Part shown: in pieces, positions 32,201-43,400 of the stretch
Numbering within the stretch: the first letter of the stretch is position 1
Layout: every line of letters begins with the position of its first letter
From: Gavia stellata
Taxonomy: Eukaryota; Chordata; Aves; Gaviiformes; Gaviidae
NCBI RefSeq assembly: GCF_030936135.1
Contig: NC_082594.1
Coordinates: forward strand, 130,548,668 to 130,612,667
Reading direction: 5' to 3'
Length of the DNA: 64,000 bases
Position numbers and translations under genes: made by a program
Notes under the pieces: model-generated
What the model was told of the DNA's origin: nothing
What the model saw: only the letters and a program-made list of their open reading frames with translations
Databases searched by the model: none

Positions 32201-35200
32201 GAGAAAGCAGACAATAGGGCTAAGGTGAGCAGAACTCTGTAAAAAGATTATGTCAATCTGAGCAGTAACACATGGTCTGTTGTACATACTTCCTAAAATT
32301 ACTGTGAAGTTACTTAGAAGATGACATCAAAGAACTTGTTAAAACGACACAGCACTGCTAAACCACATTTCACCTACATAGCAAGCTATTTAATTGACAG
32401 TATGGGATTTTATTTAGAAATAAGAAAGCAAATAAAACAAACAGGAAGCAAACAATGTAATAATCACATCACAGAGCAATCCTAAATTACCTCGTAAGCA
32501 GTTTGAAAACTTCCAGAGTCCAAGTTGTTGAAAATCTCTTAACATTACATACAGGGTACTGATTTTTTTTTTTAATTTATTTTTCTTTTTAAAGTATCAG
32601 CAGACAAATTCCGGCCATCATCCCATTCCAGTAAAACAGATGCACAACTCGGAACACCATGTAATTTTTTTAGCATTTACAATCAATCTCCAGGTTTATC
32701 AGTTTCTGTTTGCACATATAGGAGAGATCCCCTTTGGAGGAAAGTTACTGCAAACAGTATTTCACTTTCAGCCAAAAACGTTACTTATTTTTCCTCTGGG
32801 AAGAAAGAAGCTATGATGCAATTAGTAAACCACTGCCTGATTACTGCTGGTTTTACTATCACTGAATTATTTTTTTTTTCACTGAAGTTAGAACAACAAA
32901 GGCTATATTCCAATGTCATCTCCAAACGAAGCTATTTGGCACAGATTTCAAGACAGACTCTTAGAACATGACAAAAATCGTATTTTTAAAAAAACAAAAA
33001 AAAAACCCAAAAAACAAAAACAGAGGTATAGAAAGATTTCTAATACGACTCCAAAAGGCCTTGCTAAACAAGTTACTAGCTACAGTAGTATACTCAGCTC
33101 TAGCTAAACAGTTCAGGTCCAGAAGTTAAAAAGTGGCAGGGTGGATCATTCCCAGGCAGCATCTGGCTACAAGTACCACCAGTGGTACTCCCCTGCCCGT
33201 GGCTCTGCCCACCAGCAATCAGATATTTACTCCAGCTTATCACCATCGGCACGACAGCTTCACATGAGGCATTTTCCTCTGCCAGAGGTTTTTCCAGCAT
33301 AGCGAAACACCACCACACCACTAAAAATCCTACGATGGCAGCAGCTACAGAAAAATGTCATTGTTCCCCACATCAAGTCCTGGATCTTCAAGATTGACAT
33401 GGAGGATGGACCAAGACGACAACATTTTGGTAAAAGGGATGCTTCCAAATTCCAGCAGAACTAAAGTTTTTATTTCAGAGCTGAATAATGGACCTGCTTC
33501 TTAGTATACTGAGTTCCTACGGAAAATTTTCCAAGCTCATCCACAGACCAAGTCTGGCATACTGCTACTACCACCACGGGCGTTGTTAGGACCTCATTCA
33601 GAAATGATGACAAAGGACTCTCTCTGCACAAGATACCTTGTGCAGAGAGATACTCTCTGGGTACCTACATGGTAGGCACTACATATAGGTGTACTGTATG
33701 GTATATAGTAGGTATCTTGTGCAGAGAGTGTATTCACTATATACCATATAGTACACCTATATGTACTACCTACATGGTAGGCAGTGTCATGAAAATTATT
33801 GAGGGGAGCGCTCCAGGTCTCCTAGCAGCAGAAACAGCATGAACTCTAAGAAATACTTCAGTAACAGACAAAGAATATGGAGAGAGAAAAACACCCCAGG
33901 GTGAAGTTTAACTTTCAGATTTTCATAAGGAAGAACAGTTCTCTATCCACACATCCCATTCTAGACAAGCTGTGACTTTCTGGCTTAAGCATACACGGAC
34001 CTTAGTAAACATTCTGCTTCAGTAAAAACAACTGAGCATGTATTTGGCAGGAACACAGATTCTGTTATGCCACTGAACATGGCAAAAATAGGTCACAACA
34101 TTTGTATGCTACTAATATGTTATTACATCATACCTTTTATAAGATCAGCCAAGTTATTCTGCTCCACATTCTTCTTGGCATAATTGAAGCACATATCATC
34201 CACTTCCGTTGCAAGAAAATACCAGCCATTCAAAGTTGCTCCAAGTAATGGGTATATGCAAGATGCTCCCGTCCCTGCAGAAGTGAAAAGCCATGAGAAA
34301 GGCAAAGCGAGCCTCTGGTGTAATATGCAGCGTGGCTGTTAACTATGTACTTTTTAACAACAAAAAGAACTAATATCAAGAAAACATTGATTACTGATCA
34401 TCTACTACTCTAAAGTTCTTTAGCGAACTTTATCTTCTTAATCTGAAATACAGCATTGTCAAAGATGCACTTTTAACAAAATAAAGAATTTCATAACCTG
34501 GAATAAATTTTCTAATAAGTGATCAACTTTTTTTTAAGCTTTTTTTTTCTATATGACAGTGACTACTTTATATAGTGAAAGTCAAACATATTCTGTTTTT
34601 ACCAAAAAAAAACCTCACTATCACAAATACATTTTTCTTCTGCATTTTTCTATTATCTACCACAAATAATTTACTTTGATGCATACAGCAACCACAAAAA
34701 ACCCCAAACCAACATTTCTGTTTCATCAGACTGTTTCTCCCAAAATGATCACAGAAACAGGGGTGCCAAACAAGATATCTAAAAAGATAGCCAGACAGAT
34801 AAAAACTTGGTAACAAAGAGAAATATATGCTAGCACAAAATTATTCCTGCTCATAATTACGGCATATCTAGGTGATCCAATTACCAATGACAGTCAGATT
34901 TAGAAATAAATGAATGGATACAAGAAAAGGGAAAAATATCTCACCACCACAAAACGTGGGTTCAGAGATATACTGAGAGTCTACTGTTATAGTGCCTTAT
35001 TGAAACACAAATGACAATGTCTGTCGGTGAGCAAAAGCAAGCAGTTATTTCACAGAATCACAGAATCACTAAGGTTGGAAAAGACCTGTAAGATCATCAA
35101 GTCCAACCGTCAACCCAACCCCATCATGCCCACTAAACCATGTCCCGCAGTGCCACGTCCACACGTTCCTTGAACACCTCCAGTGAGGGTGACTCCACCA

Positions 35201-37407
35201 CCTCCCTGGGCAGCCCGTTCCAATGCTTCACCACTCTCTCGGTAAAGAAATTTTTCCTAATATCCAGCCTAAACCTCCCCTGGCGCAACTTGAGGCCATT
35301 TCCTCTTGTCCTGTCGCTGGTCACTTGGGAGTAGAGACCAACACCCACCACCTGTAACGTTCCTCTTGGATGACTTTCTGCTTTCTCAGAGTTGGAACAT
35401 CAAAGCTCACTGCAAACTCAAATTGAACATTTTACAATAGTTGGAGGACTTAAAGGATCTGTCGCTTCTACTTAGTAGTGATGAAGTTCATAGAAATTGT
35501 TTTTAAAAATGCTACCTAGTATCAAATGCGTAGAAGCTGGCTAACAAGTCTAAAAGTTAGGAAAGGAGAGCAGCTGTGCACACACCACATAATGATATAA
35601 ACCTTGTATCCATCACAAAGCCAGTTAACAATGCGAGTCAGTAAATTTCAGGAATTAAAAAATTCCATTAAAAAATAAAATCATGCTAGCAAACACCAAG
35701 AAAGTATTAATGAGAAAACTGGCACGGTAACTGAGATTACTGAACCCAAGCTTTGAGGAAGTCAATAACTTCAGCATTTTAATGCCAAGCATTAAAACTT
35801 AAGTTAAAAAGGGAATTCCAGCGTCTCTCAGCACAAAACAATCTTCAAAAACAAGCCTTTGAAATTGTAAAGGAAGATTCTATTGACAAAAATAAAAGAT
35901 ACAAATTCAAGTGTACCATCGTGGGTATCTTCTAAATAACTCATATAGAATCACCAACAATTTAGAATCCAAATGCCAATTTTATTATCTGTATGTGGAA
36001 TATAGTTCCTCGCTCCTACAGAGATTGTCTTTTTTTATTTCTAATGAAAACCAAATTACGTGTGTCAGTGTACATCTAATAAATTCGTATCTCTACTGAA
36101 TAACTCTTTACATTAAGCTACTGCTTAATCCAGATATCGTCCAGATATTGTCCAATAATCCAGACACTGAAACTGAACAAGCTGCAATGCTCTTAGACAT
36201 GTGACGTCCATCTCTGGCTGTTTAGTTCAGTTTAAAAAAATCTTTTGTTTTCAACAATATACAGGCAATCTTTGACCATCTGCAACCAAAAGGCAGCTTT
36301 GCTAGTATTTGCCTCAGTTTCTAATTAAGTCTTTTACAATTTAGCTCATGAAAATACTTGCATTGGGGGGGGGGCGGAAATCAACGTTTAAAAAAAGACA
36401 GATCATTCATCTCTCAAATACACCTGAAACCACCGAATTGTTTTTATTAAAAGGAACACTAGAAAATATTGCTATGCAACTCACATACTCTCTTGTACAG
36501 ACATCCAAAAGCAAAATTAATAGACTGCTAATGTAATTCACTAGTTAGAAGACTAAGAAGAAATGCCATCATTTTTTTTTTTAAATTCCTTTAGAATGGC
36601 ATTTTTGCCTGCACTACTAGCAGCACAATTTTTGTATACCACACAAAGTTACGCTCAGGAGAGTTCAAGACCACAAAAAGCCAAATAATTGCCCGCTACA
36701 GCCATTCCTGCGTTTGTGCTGAGAAATCCCACCCACCAAGAAGCCAAATGGAACACCAGTGGAGTCAGATGGCCCGTTTCGCCGTGGCGAGCACGGGTGA
36801 GATCTTTCTGTTCCTCAAACCTGGTGTTTCTCTACGGATGCGTAACGAGTTTTATCAGTTTCAGTGAGTAAATAACGAGTGGAACGATTCGCCTTTCCAA
36901 GTACCTATGTCGATGCCTCGCCTAAGGACTCGCTGGTCAGCATCCCGGTGACCGATGAGATCCTCCACCCAGTGGATGTAGTTCAGCCTCAAGGGAACGG
37001 TGGGGATAAGCCTTTCCACCGGGATGTCAATCGTAAGGCCAAAATCCTCCTTCAGCAGAGTACACGTCAGAGCTCTCACCGCCTCAGGGTCCTTGAAGTT
37101 CAGGCTGAAAGGTGCAAGCAGCGGTTACGGGTGCCACCCCCCGGGGCCGGACACACACACGCGCGGTGCCCGGGAGGCGGCGGGAGCCGCCCCACAGCCC
37201 CCGGACGCGGCCTGGCCTACCCCCCGCCTCACGACGCGCCCTCCCGCCGCTCCGCCAACGGCCGCCGCGCGAGCCCTACCTCAGCCTGCCGGTGAGGGTG
37301 GTCTGCACGTGCTGCTGGAACTCGGGGTACTTGGCGGCCAAGTAGGCGAAGTCGGGCGGTTTGTCCTTGTAGCGGTTGCGCGCGTGCATGGACTTGTTGA
37401 GGGCCAT
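22602..37407 (-). CDS. METTL16: METTL16, RNA N6-adenosine methyltransferase (complete)
   Basis: METTL16 methylates the U6 snRNA ACAGA-box adenosine and hairpins in the MAT2A 3' UTR, tuning splicing and SAM synthesis in the nucleus. Coding exons: 37280-37407, 36905-37104, 34134-34274, 30341-30456, 29417-29559, 26206-26275, 24372-24461, 23313-23486, 22602-23219. They total 1680 nt, 559 residues plus stop, close to the human 562. N-terminal RNA-binding module [20 protein letters not shown], Rossmann SAM site [17 protein letters not shown], catalytic NPPF at 184-187, and C-terminal vertebrate-conserved regions ending [17 protein letters not shown]. The acidic linker of the last exon is the most divergent part. 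All introns are GT-AG. The start ATG has G at -3 and +4. Confidence 0.98.
23313..23486 (-). CDS. METTL16: METTL16 coding exon 8
   Basis: Residues 297-354: [20 protein letters not shown] with a basic patch, then the start of the first C-terminal conserved region, ending VEKILTDLK. Confidence 0.95.
23487..24371 (-). other. METTL16 intron 7
   Basis: No recognised element. Confidence 0.7.
24372..24461 (-). CDS. METTL16: METTL16 coding exon 7
   Basis: Residues 267-296: [20 protein letters not shown] then [10 protein letters not shown]. Donor GTAAGT. Confidence 0.96.
24462..26205 (-). other. METTL16 intron 6
   Basis: No exon recognised. A less AT-rich block at about 24.6-24.9 kb has overlapping short open frames in several frames and no protein match that I know. 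Confidence 0.65.
26206..26275 (-). CDS. METTL16: METTL16 coding exon 6
   Basis: Residues 243-266: [20 protein letters not shown] then RIQG. The 70-nt exon has acceptor TTGCAG and donor GTGAGT. Confidence 0.95.
26276..29416 (-). other. METTL16 intron 5
   Basis: 3.1 kb intron. Contains an unexplained 170-codon open frame on the plus strand (27517-28029), discussed as a finding. No transposon recognised. Confidence 0.65.
29417..29559 (-). CDS. METTL16: METTL16 coding exon 5
   Basis: Residues 196-242: [20 protein letters not shown] and [19 protein letters not shown]. It covers the flexible substrate-proximal loop and following helix. Confidence 0.97.
29560..30340 (-). other. METTL16 intron 4
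   Basis: Nothing recognised besides a G-rich run near 30185-30207. Confidence 0.7.
30341..30456 (-). CDS. METTL16: METTL16 coding exon 4 (NPPF)
   Basis: Residues 157-195: [20 protein letters not shown] and [17 protein letters not shown], with the catalytic NPPF tetrad. Confidence 0.97.
33619..33650. repeat. Perfect short hairpin (14-bp arms, 4-nt loop)
   Basis: TCTCTCTGCACAAG at 33619-33632 pairs exactly with 33637-33650. The arm CTTGTGCAGAGAG recurs at about 33717-33729 in direct orientation, linking this hairpin to the larger one that follows. Confidence 0.9.
33681..33764. repeat. Near-perfect inverted repeat (29-bp arms)
   Basis: Arms 33681-33709 and 33736-33764 are reverse complements with a single mismatch, separated by 26 nt. 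The loop contains the third copy of the TTGTGCAGAGAG motif. Both outer flanks carry a copy of CCTACATGGTAGGC in direct orientation (about 33664-33677 and 33769-33782). Confidence 0.9.
34134..34274 (-). CDS. METTL16: METTL16 coding exon 3
   Basis: Residues 110-156: [20 protein letters not shown] and [20 protein letters not shown], the SAM-binding core. Confidence 0.97.
34275..36904 (-). other. METTL16 intron 2
   Basis: Carries the CR1 fragment at 35051-35352 and a run of ten G's near 36365-36374. No other element recognised. Confidence 0.7.
35051..35352 (-). mobile_element. CR1 LINE 3' fragment
   Basis: Minus-strand CR1 end: the plus strand opens with the tandem CACAGAAT-type terminal octamers, then the reverse complement of the ORF2 C-terminus (about 70 codons open, ending VDVALRDMV) and short 3' UTR. 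It is closely similar to the CR1 at 44.1-45.1 kb, so probably the same recent subfamily. Severely 5'-truncated, as usual for CR1. Dead. Confidence 0.95.
36905..37104 (-). CDS. METTL16: METTL16 coding exon 2
   Basis: Residues 43-109: [38 protein letters not shown] and the start of the GIDIGTG SAM-binding motif. Confidence 0.97.
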
Positions 37408-37650
37408 AACGGGCGGCGAGGGAGAACCACCGGCAGCGCGGGGCGGCTGAACGGCCTTCCCCCCCCACCCCGCCGCCGACCGACCGACCCACCGGCGGCG
37501 CGCGCCGCCCGCCCAGCTCCCGGCGCGCACCGCGGCCCCTTGGGGCGTACCAAGGCGCGGCAAGCGGCGGGGGGGGAGGCGGACCGCGCCGCTGAGACCA
37601 TCGCGGTGACAGGGGAGCGGCGAGTCATCGGTGCTGTGGCGCAAGGGAGA
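37000..37650. promoter_or_regulatory. CpG-rich promoter block of METTL16
   Basis: CpG-dense segment covering METTL16 exon 1 and its upstream flank. Open frames here on both strands are GC-composition artefacts. Confidence 0.8.
37280..37407 (-). CDS. METTL16: METTL16 coding exon 1
   Basis: Residues 1-42: [20 protein letters not shown] onward, in the CpG island. Donor AG|GTAGGG after the second base of codon 43. Confidence 0.96.
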
Positions 37651-40146
37651 GGCGGTCAACGTATTTTATAACGTGAATGTTTTATATACGGGCAGCGTGG
37701 CTTCAGAGTTAGGTACTCAGTGAGCAATAAGGACGAATTAAAAATAAAATTATGTAAACAGCTCGAAGTTCCGCTTTTCCGGTGGCCGCTCTGCCCAGGC
37801 CCGGAGGAGCCTCGGCTTTCGTTTTCACACCCATCACCTGCCAAAGTCATCTTCCGTACCGCGCAGAGAGCTTTAGCGCTCTCGGAAACGCCTCACGGGC
37901 CCGGGTTTCTGCAGAAGTGGTGCACCAAAGCACTGGCAACGCAGCAGTGGCCTGGGGCCTGCTGCTTGGGGCTTACCTTGCGCCGTGAGCTTTAAAATAC
38001 CGGGGTTTTAAATGATGAACCACACAGCTTGATGTGGAGGGGGAAATAAAAAGGCTAGATATCATACCTGGAGAAGATTTCTCAGAATTTCCCCACTTTA
38101 GGCACAGTTTCACATCTAGAACATGTGCTTCTAGTAGTTATACCACTGTGCTTGTCGAACACAAATTATGAAAGGAATACAAAGTGTATCATCATGAGCT
38201 TTGTACCATCTCCTTTGATTTAAAAAATAACAAAATAAGCCTCAATTAAAAAAAGTAGTATGTAGGCAGAGCAAAACAAAGCCTCAAACTGGGAATGAAA
38301 ACCGACTTCAGCTCTTGGCTTTGTCACTTGATTCTTGTTGGGCTCTTTTCACTTTCAAGTTTCCTCATCGGTAGAGTAGGAACGGTCCTCGCTGCCTTAA
38401 CACGGTGCTTTGGTTCCTCAGACAAAAAGATGCCTCTAACATTAGTATTGAAGTATAATCTATTATTATTATTTTATTTAAAGATATTTTCCTCTTTAAA
38501 AAGCCAAATACAAATTGAAATGATTCATTGAATATTGTTTAAAAAATTCACTTTAAATATGCTAGCATCCCCTTGGACTCTTGAGTATCTGAGAAGACCT
38601 GCAACCAGATTTAATTTCAGTCCTACTTCCTGCCCTCAAGCCAGCTTCCTGTGACTTGAAGGCAGCTAAGCTTTACGTACAAAAGTTTATAAAACTTTTT
38701 TTTTTTTTTTTTAAATTCATCAGACCACCAAGCCACCCACTCTTGCAGCCCACTCTTGCCACTTCTGGAAGTTATTCCCCTTTCTCTGCCCTCACCCACA
38801 GTCACAGAAGAGAAGTTGATATGGACAAAACTGGAAAGGAGGCAGAGGTAAAAATACGAATTTTAATTCAGAGCATTTAGTGTATTTACAATAGAAAGCT
38901 TCTCTCTGACCAAGGGACGAGAGACTAAAAAAAAAAATCCACGTTACAAATGTGTGGACAACCTGCACCTGATGCAGGCTAATTGATTTTTTGCTACTTC
39001 TGCTTCACCCAGGGTAATACCCATGAGAAAGTGATGGTGAGAGCCTGGAGATGGTACCAAAGGGCCCTCCCACCCAAGCAGCAATCACAGAATGCAGTCC
39101 AGGAAGTAGTGTGAAGTTATTCAACAGTTGCTAAAAATATATATATATATATGTACACATACACAGAAGTCCCATTTGCAGTTAGATCAGATTCAGTGAA
39201 TCGTTCAGAGATGGATAAGCAGGTAGTCACAAGCCTACCGACCTGTGTGCAAGCACAGATTTGCAGAGGCGCTCACGCAATGAGGTACGTAGGTACCTTC
39301 TCAACCAGACGCACACACACATTCCTCTTCCCTCTGCACTTGGACAAACACACGGGCAGGTGTTTTGTTAATGCTATCTTACATGGTTTCTAGGTACAGA
39401 AAAAAAAAAAGACCTTGAGAAAAAAAGCACCAACCCTTTCATCTGACTCACTGGCTGGGAATCCTTATTCCTCTCGAACCTGAGGGAAATGGGGGTGTGG
39501 AAAGGATAACATCCTCCCGTTTCTCACAACAGAGCCACCACCATTTCTGAATCTCTGTGATTTTTGCCACAGCGACAACTAGTTGATACCAAAAGGGGGC
39601 AATCCTCTCCTGCTCCCAGAAATAGGCACGTCCTCCCACTGCTTCCCTCGAGTCAGATTTAGCAATCAAAGGGCTGCAATGTGAGCCAGTTCAACTGTCT
39701 GATCTTGCAGAAAGATAGACCTGCAAAAAGTGAGCGAGTACTTCACCATCTGAACTTAGCCAAGTCACCCTACAAGTTTACCCACCACATGGTGGGTGGA
39801 GCACCTGTTTCAGCAACAACTTGTCCGTAGAGTAGCTGATCTATCAAGTCACTCTGAGCTCGTTCTCATCTTGGTCAGAGTCCATACACCACTTCCTTTA
39901 TGAAGTGCTTTCCCTCCTTGAGACAGGAGTTGTTGCAGAAGCCTGTCTTGGTTTAAAGATGCTGAACTACATGGTGGTTGAGAAGCAAACCTCAGCCTTC
40001 CTCCAGCATCATCTCCTGCTGTCTCCAACAAACCCAGTTGAGGAGCATTAGAAAGATAGGGAGGTATGGGCAAAGGAAGACAGGAAAGGAGGGAGTTATG
40101 ATCCTCTCTGAATAGTCATAGCGAGGGCAACTAAAGCAGAAATAGA
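37408..40146. other. Intergenic gap TNFRSF1A-METTL16
   Basis: Contains the METTL16 5' flank, the expected TNFRSF1A 3' UTR, and an AT microsatellite at 39137-39152. An AATAAA on the minus strand near 38473-38478 is a possible but distant TNFRSF1A poly(A) signal. No further gene recognised. Confidence 0.65.
39137..39152. repeat. (AT)8 microsatellite
   Basis: Eight AT dinucleotides in a row. Confidence 0.9.
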
Positions 40147-40448
40147 TTAAAGATGGCTGTGGAGGCTACAAGGTTGCGGAGAGTTCTGGTTTAGCAAAGC
40201 CTCTTGAATAGCTTCACTGCAGCCACTCAGCTCCATCTGGTTGAGAACACAGCTGATGCGCTCCACAGTTGCAGCATGGCCCATCTGCAGTTTCCACAGT
40301 CTAAGCATTTCATACTGGGCATCTCGTAAACGCCGATGCTCCATCTCAATTCGCTCTAGATCATAGTCACTCAGACCCAGACGCCTCACAAACTCCTTCC
40401 ACCGAGATGGCAGTACGTGATCCACTACGGTGTAGAGAATGGCAGGGT
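40147..40448 (-). CDS. TNFRSF1A: TNFRSF1A coding exon 10 (death domain, last)
   Basis: Residues 329-428 and TAA stop. [34 protein letters not shown], then the helix ending [10 protein letters not shown]. The first codon, formed across the intron, is AAC (Asn). Confidence 0.97.
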
Positions 40449-43400
40449 CTGAAAAGAGAAGAAATGAAGTGTGAGAACCAGGATTCTGCAGCCTCAAGGA
40501 GAATGCGAATAATCGAGGGCTGGATGGTGCCTTGGGATCGTGCACTGCCCCCTCCTTGTTCAGGTCTTCTACAGAGTAGTCAGACAGACTCATGTCATGT
40601 CCAGACTTGCTTTTATCCCTCAAAAAGCAATGGGAATGCTTCCATATGCTCTTGTGTAAGGTTACGAGCAGAGCCGAGCACACATGCTTAGGGCCTTGCT
40701 GCCTCACGTTCCTGCCAAAAGAATGCTGAGGGTCACCATCCCAGAGGCGTTAAGACTGACAGCACATCACCACACATGACAATCCATTTTGCTGGTAGGG
40801 AAAAAGGGACAACAGAAAGGCCCTGCGTAAATGTTTAGCATATACAGCCTCACAGGCTCTGGGCACGATTCTGCCTTTGTACTGTGCCATGCATGAAGTC
40901 TAAACACAGCTCGTGTACACCAGGTAAGGTCTGTCCAACATCCTCCTAGCTGCATCTGCATAACCAGGTTCTCGTTTGCCTGGGGAAGGAAGGAAGGATA
41001 GGGGAGTTTCACTTACTGTCTGGAAGCTGTGTCTTCCTGGCAGGTCTGACACAGTCTGGTAACTCATGTGAACTTTGCGGCAGAGGTGCAGGTGGTGGTG
41101 TTGCATTCACTGAAAATTCTGTTTCCTTCTGGGACTCAGGAAGAAGGATGGAAATTTCACTTCTTTTTACCTCAACCTGAAAGACACATTTTCTTAGTCC
41201 AGAATCACCTGCAGCAGCACAATACTCCTGTCTCCTGCATGGAACCACTAGCTTTATATCCTAAAATTTATCCAAGATAGGTGGGGAGCAGGTGCTGAGG
41301 TTTTAATTCTTCCTATATGCCTTGTTTGAGCAGAAGGCACCAAACATTTCTTTCCAGCAGAACCCAAAGAGTTTAACTCTCTTTAGGCATCAAAAAACAG
41401 TAGTCTGGAAAAAACGTTTCTTTGCAAAATCAGGTAAGGATGGGACTTGAAATCACCACCATTCTAGAAGCTCCACATGCCACCTTTCCCATCAGCCTTC
41501 TCTGTAAGGCTGTGGACACCCCACCTCAACTGTCGCTTGGGCCCCCTTAATTGCAGAACAACAGTGGACCTGAGAGAACACTGTGAAGCAGCACTGAGAG
41601 GCTTGTGGGGTCACGATCTGAAGTGAAGTAAAATTAGTTAAATCCTCCAAGCTTGGGGTCTATAGGGAGAAAAAGGGATTAAGGACCAGCTATCTGAAAA
41701 AAATACATCCAGAAAGAAAAGAGCAGAAAGCCAGGAGTTTGAAAAGCATCCTCTGGAAGAGGGGAAGTCAAATGTTAATGGCTCCACCCTCTACAGAAAA
41801 GACTTCTGAATTAAACAGCCCTATTACTCAGCTCATTTGAAAATACGAGGCCTGAAAACAGCCCAGGGGGAAAAAATGTTACTCTGGGTCTCAGGCTAAC
41901 ATAGTTGAAAGTGGAAGGAAAGCTCTTATACCCATCATCTTGCTCACCTCAGATACTGGCTCCTTGGTTGTCTGCGGCAAAGAAACTTTAAAGAAAAAAA
42001 AGAAAAAAGAAAGCAGAATTATTTTCACTTCCTTTCTTCCCAGAGAAAACAGGAAAGCAGCTATTCACAGTCCTGCCCTCAAAAAGGTTTTATAGCAAAA
42101 TGCACATCTCCCAGCCATGATCTTACACCCACTTCCAGTCACAGCTATGGGCATGGATGCAGAGTTGAAAGAACTGCACCAGTAAGCTTAGCTGTCAAGT
42201 GCTCATGTTCCACTGGCCTCCAGGAAAGCAGAGTAATGGGATCCCACTTTTTCCCTCATACGTGCACACATACACAAACACACCGAGAATGATGTCTGTC
42301 CCAATTAATATCACTGCATATGCTGCTGTACTCACCACAGGAGTAGAAAGACGACACTATCCCATTTTTCTGGACCAGCTTCACTACTTTATTTACAATG
42401 TAGAGGACAGAGATAACTCCAAATATTGCAGTGATGATGCCAAGGACAAGGCTTCCATCTGGACAAAAGGAAGAGGGCAAACAAGTGAGTGACTGAGAAA
42501 GGAAGAGGTAAGTGCTAGAGGAAGAACAGCAAGTGAAGACGTGGAAATGGTAGGGAGAAAAAGAATAATGGCTTGAGAGAGTGGAGAAAATAACACTTCA
42601 CAAAAGGCATTAACAGAAGAAAAGCCCACACTGAAAAGATTCCACTGTCTCTCGGTTCCCTCAGCACTCACTCAGCCCAGATGAAGTCGGTGAGGTAGTC
42701 ACTGGGCTATGACACTGCAGGCATTCTTCTCCAATGCAGCTGAAAGAGAAAATCAGAGAGGTGAGCGTGCATGAAATGAAACACCAGCCAGTTGCAACAA
42801 TCCTAAGTAACAGACAAGTCACGATGAGCCTGCAAAGCAGAGCAATGTAGTGTAGCTAGTGACTTTGGGTTCTCAGTGGGCTGATGCCTACACACAGAGA
42901 AGACCAGGGCTGGCGGAGGGGAAGACCCAATTGCCCCAGAAAGGCAGAATGTTGTAAAGTCATGTCAAGATGGACAGAGCCTTGAGAAAAATTTCCTCCC
43001 CCTGTGGGGCTTGTGTCTGCTGTCTCTCCTACTCAGCAGATGGGCATACAGAGGAAAAAAGCTCACCTGTTGCAAGGCCTGCAAACATTACTAAGTGTCA
43101 GGAAGAATCGAGGCTTACACCTGCAAATTGTGTCTCTGTTCTTTGAACCTGTAGAGAAAAGAAAAAACCGTTGTCCTGATCCGGACAGAGAAGAAAACAA
43201 AACGGAGAAAAATCCGCTCCGAGATGGGTGGGAGATGATCCCTCTTTGAGCCTGGAGAACTGCTACTGAAGAAGAGAAAGAAGATTCAGTCTATGTTTGA
43301 GGACAGGGTTAGGGGAGGACAAAAATAATAAAAAATAAGGGTACCGCTGTCCCAGTAGGTCGAGGACCTCTGTGGAGGCTTGGAAAGGGACTAAAATGAC

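Larger units (their letters stand above)
30457..34133 (-). other. METTL16 intron 3
   Basis: 3.7 kb intron. Its notable content is the inverted-repeat cluster at 33619-33785; the rest is AT-rich and featureless. Confidence 0.7.
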
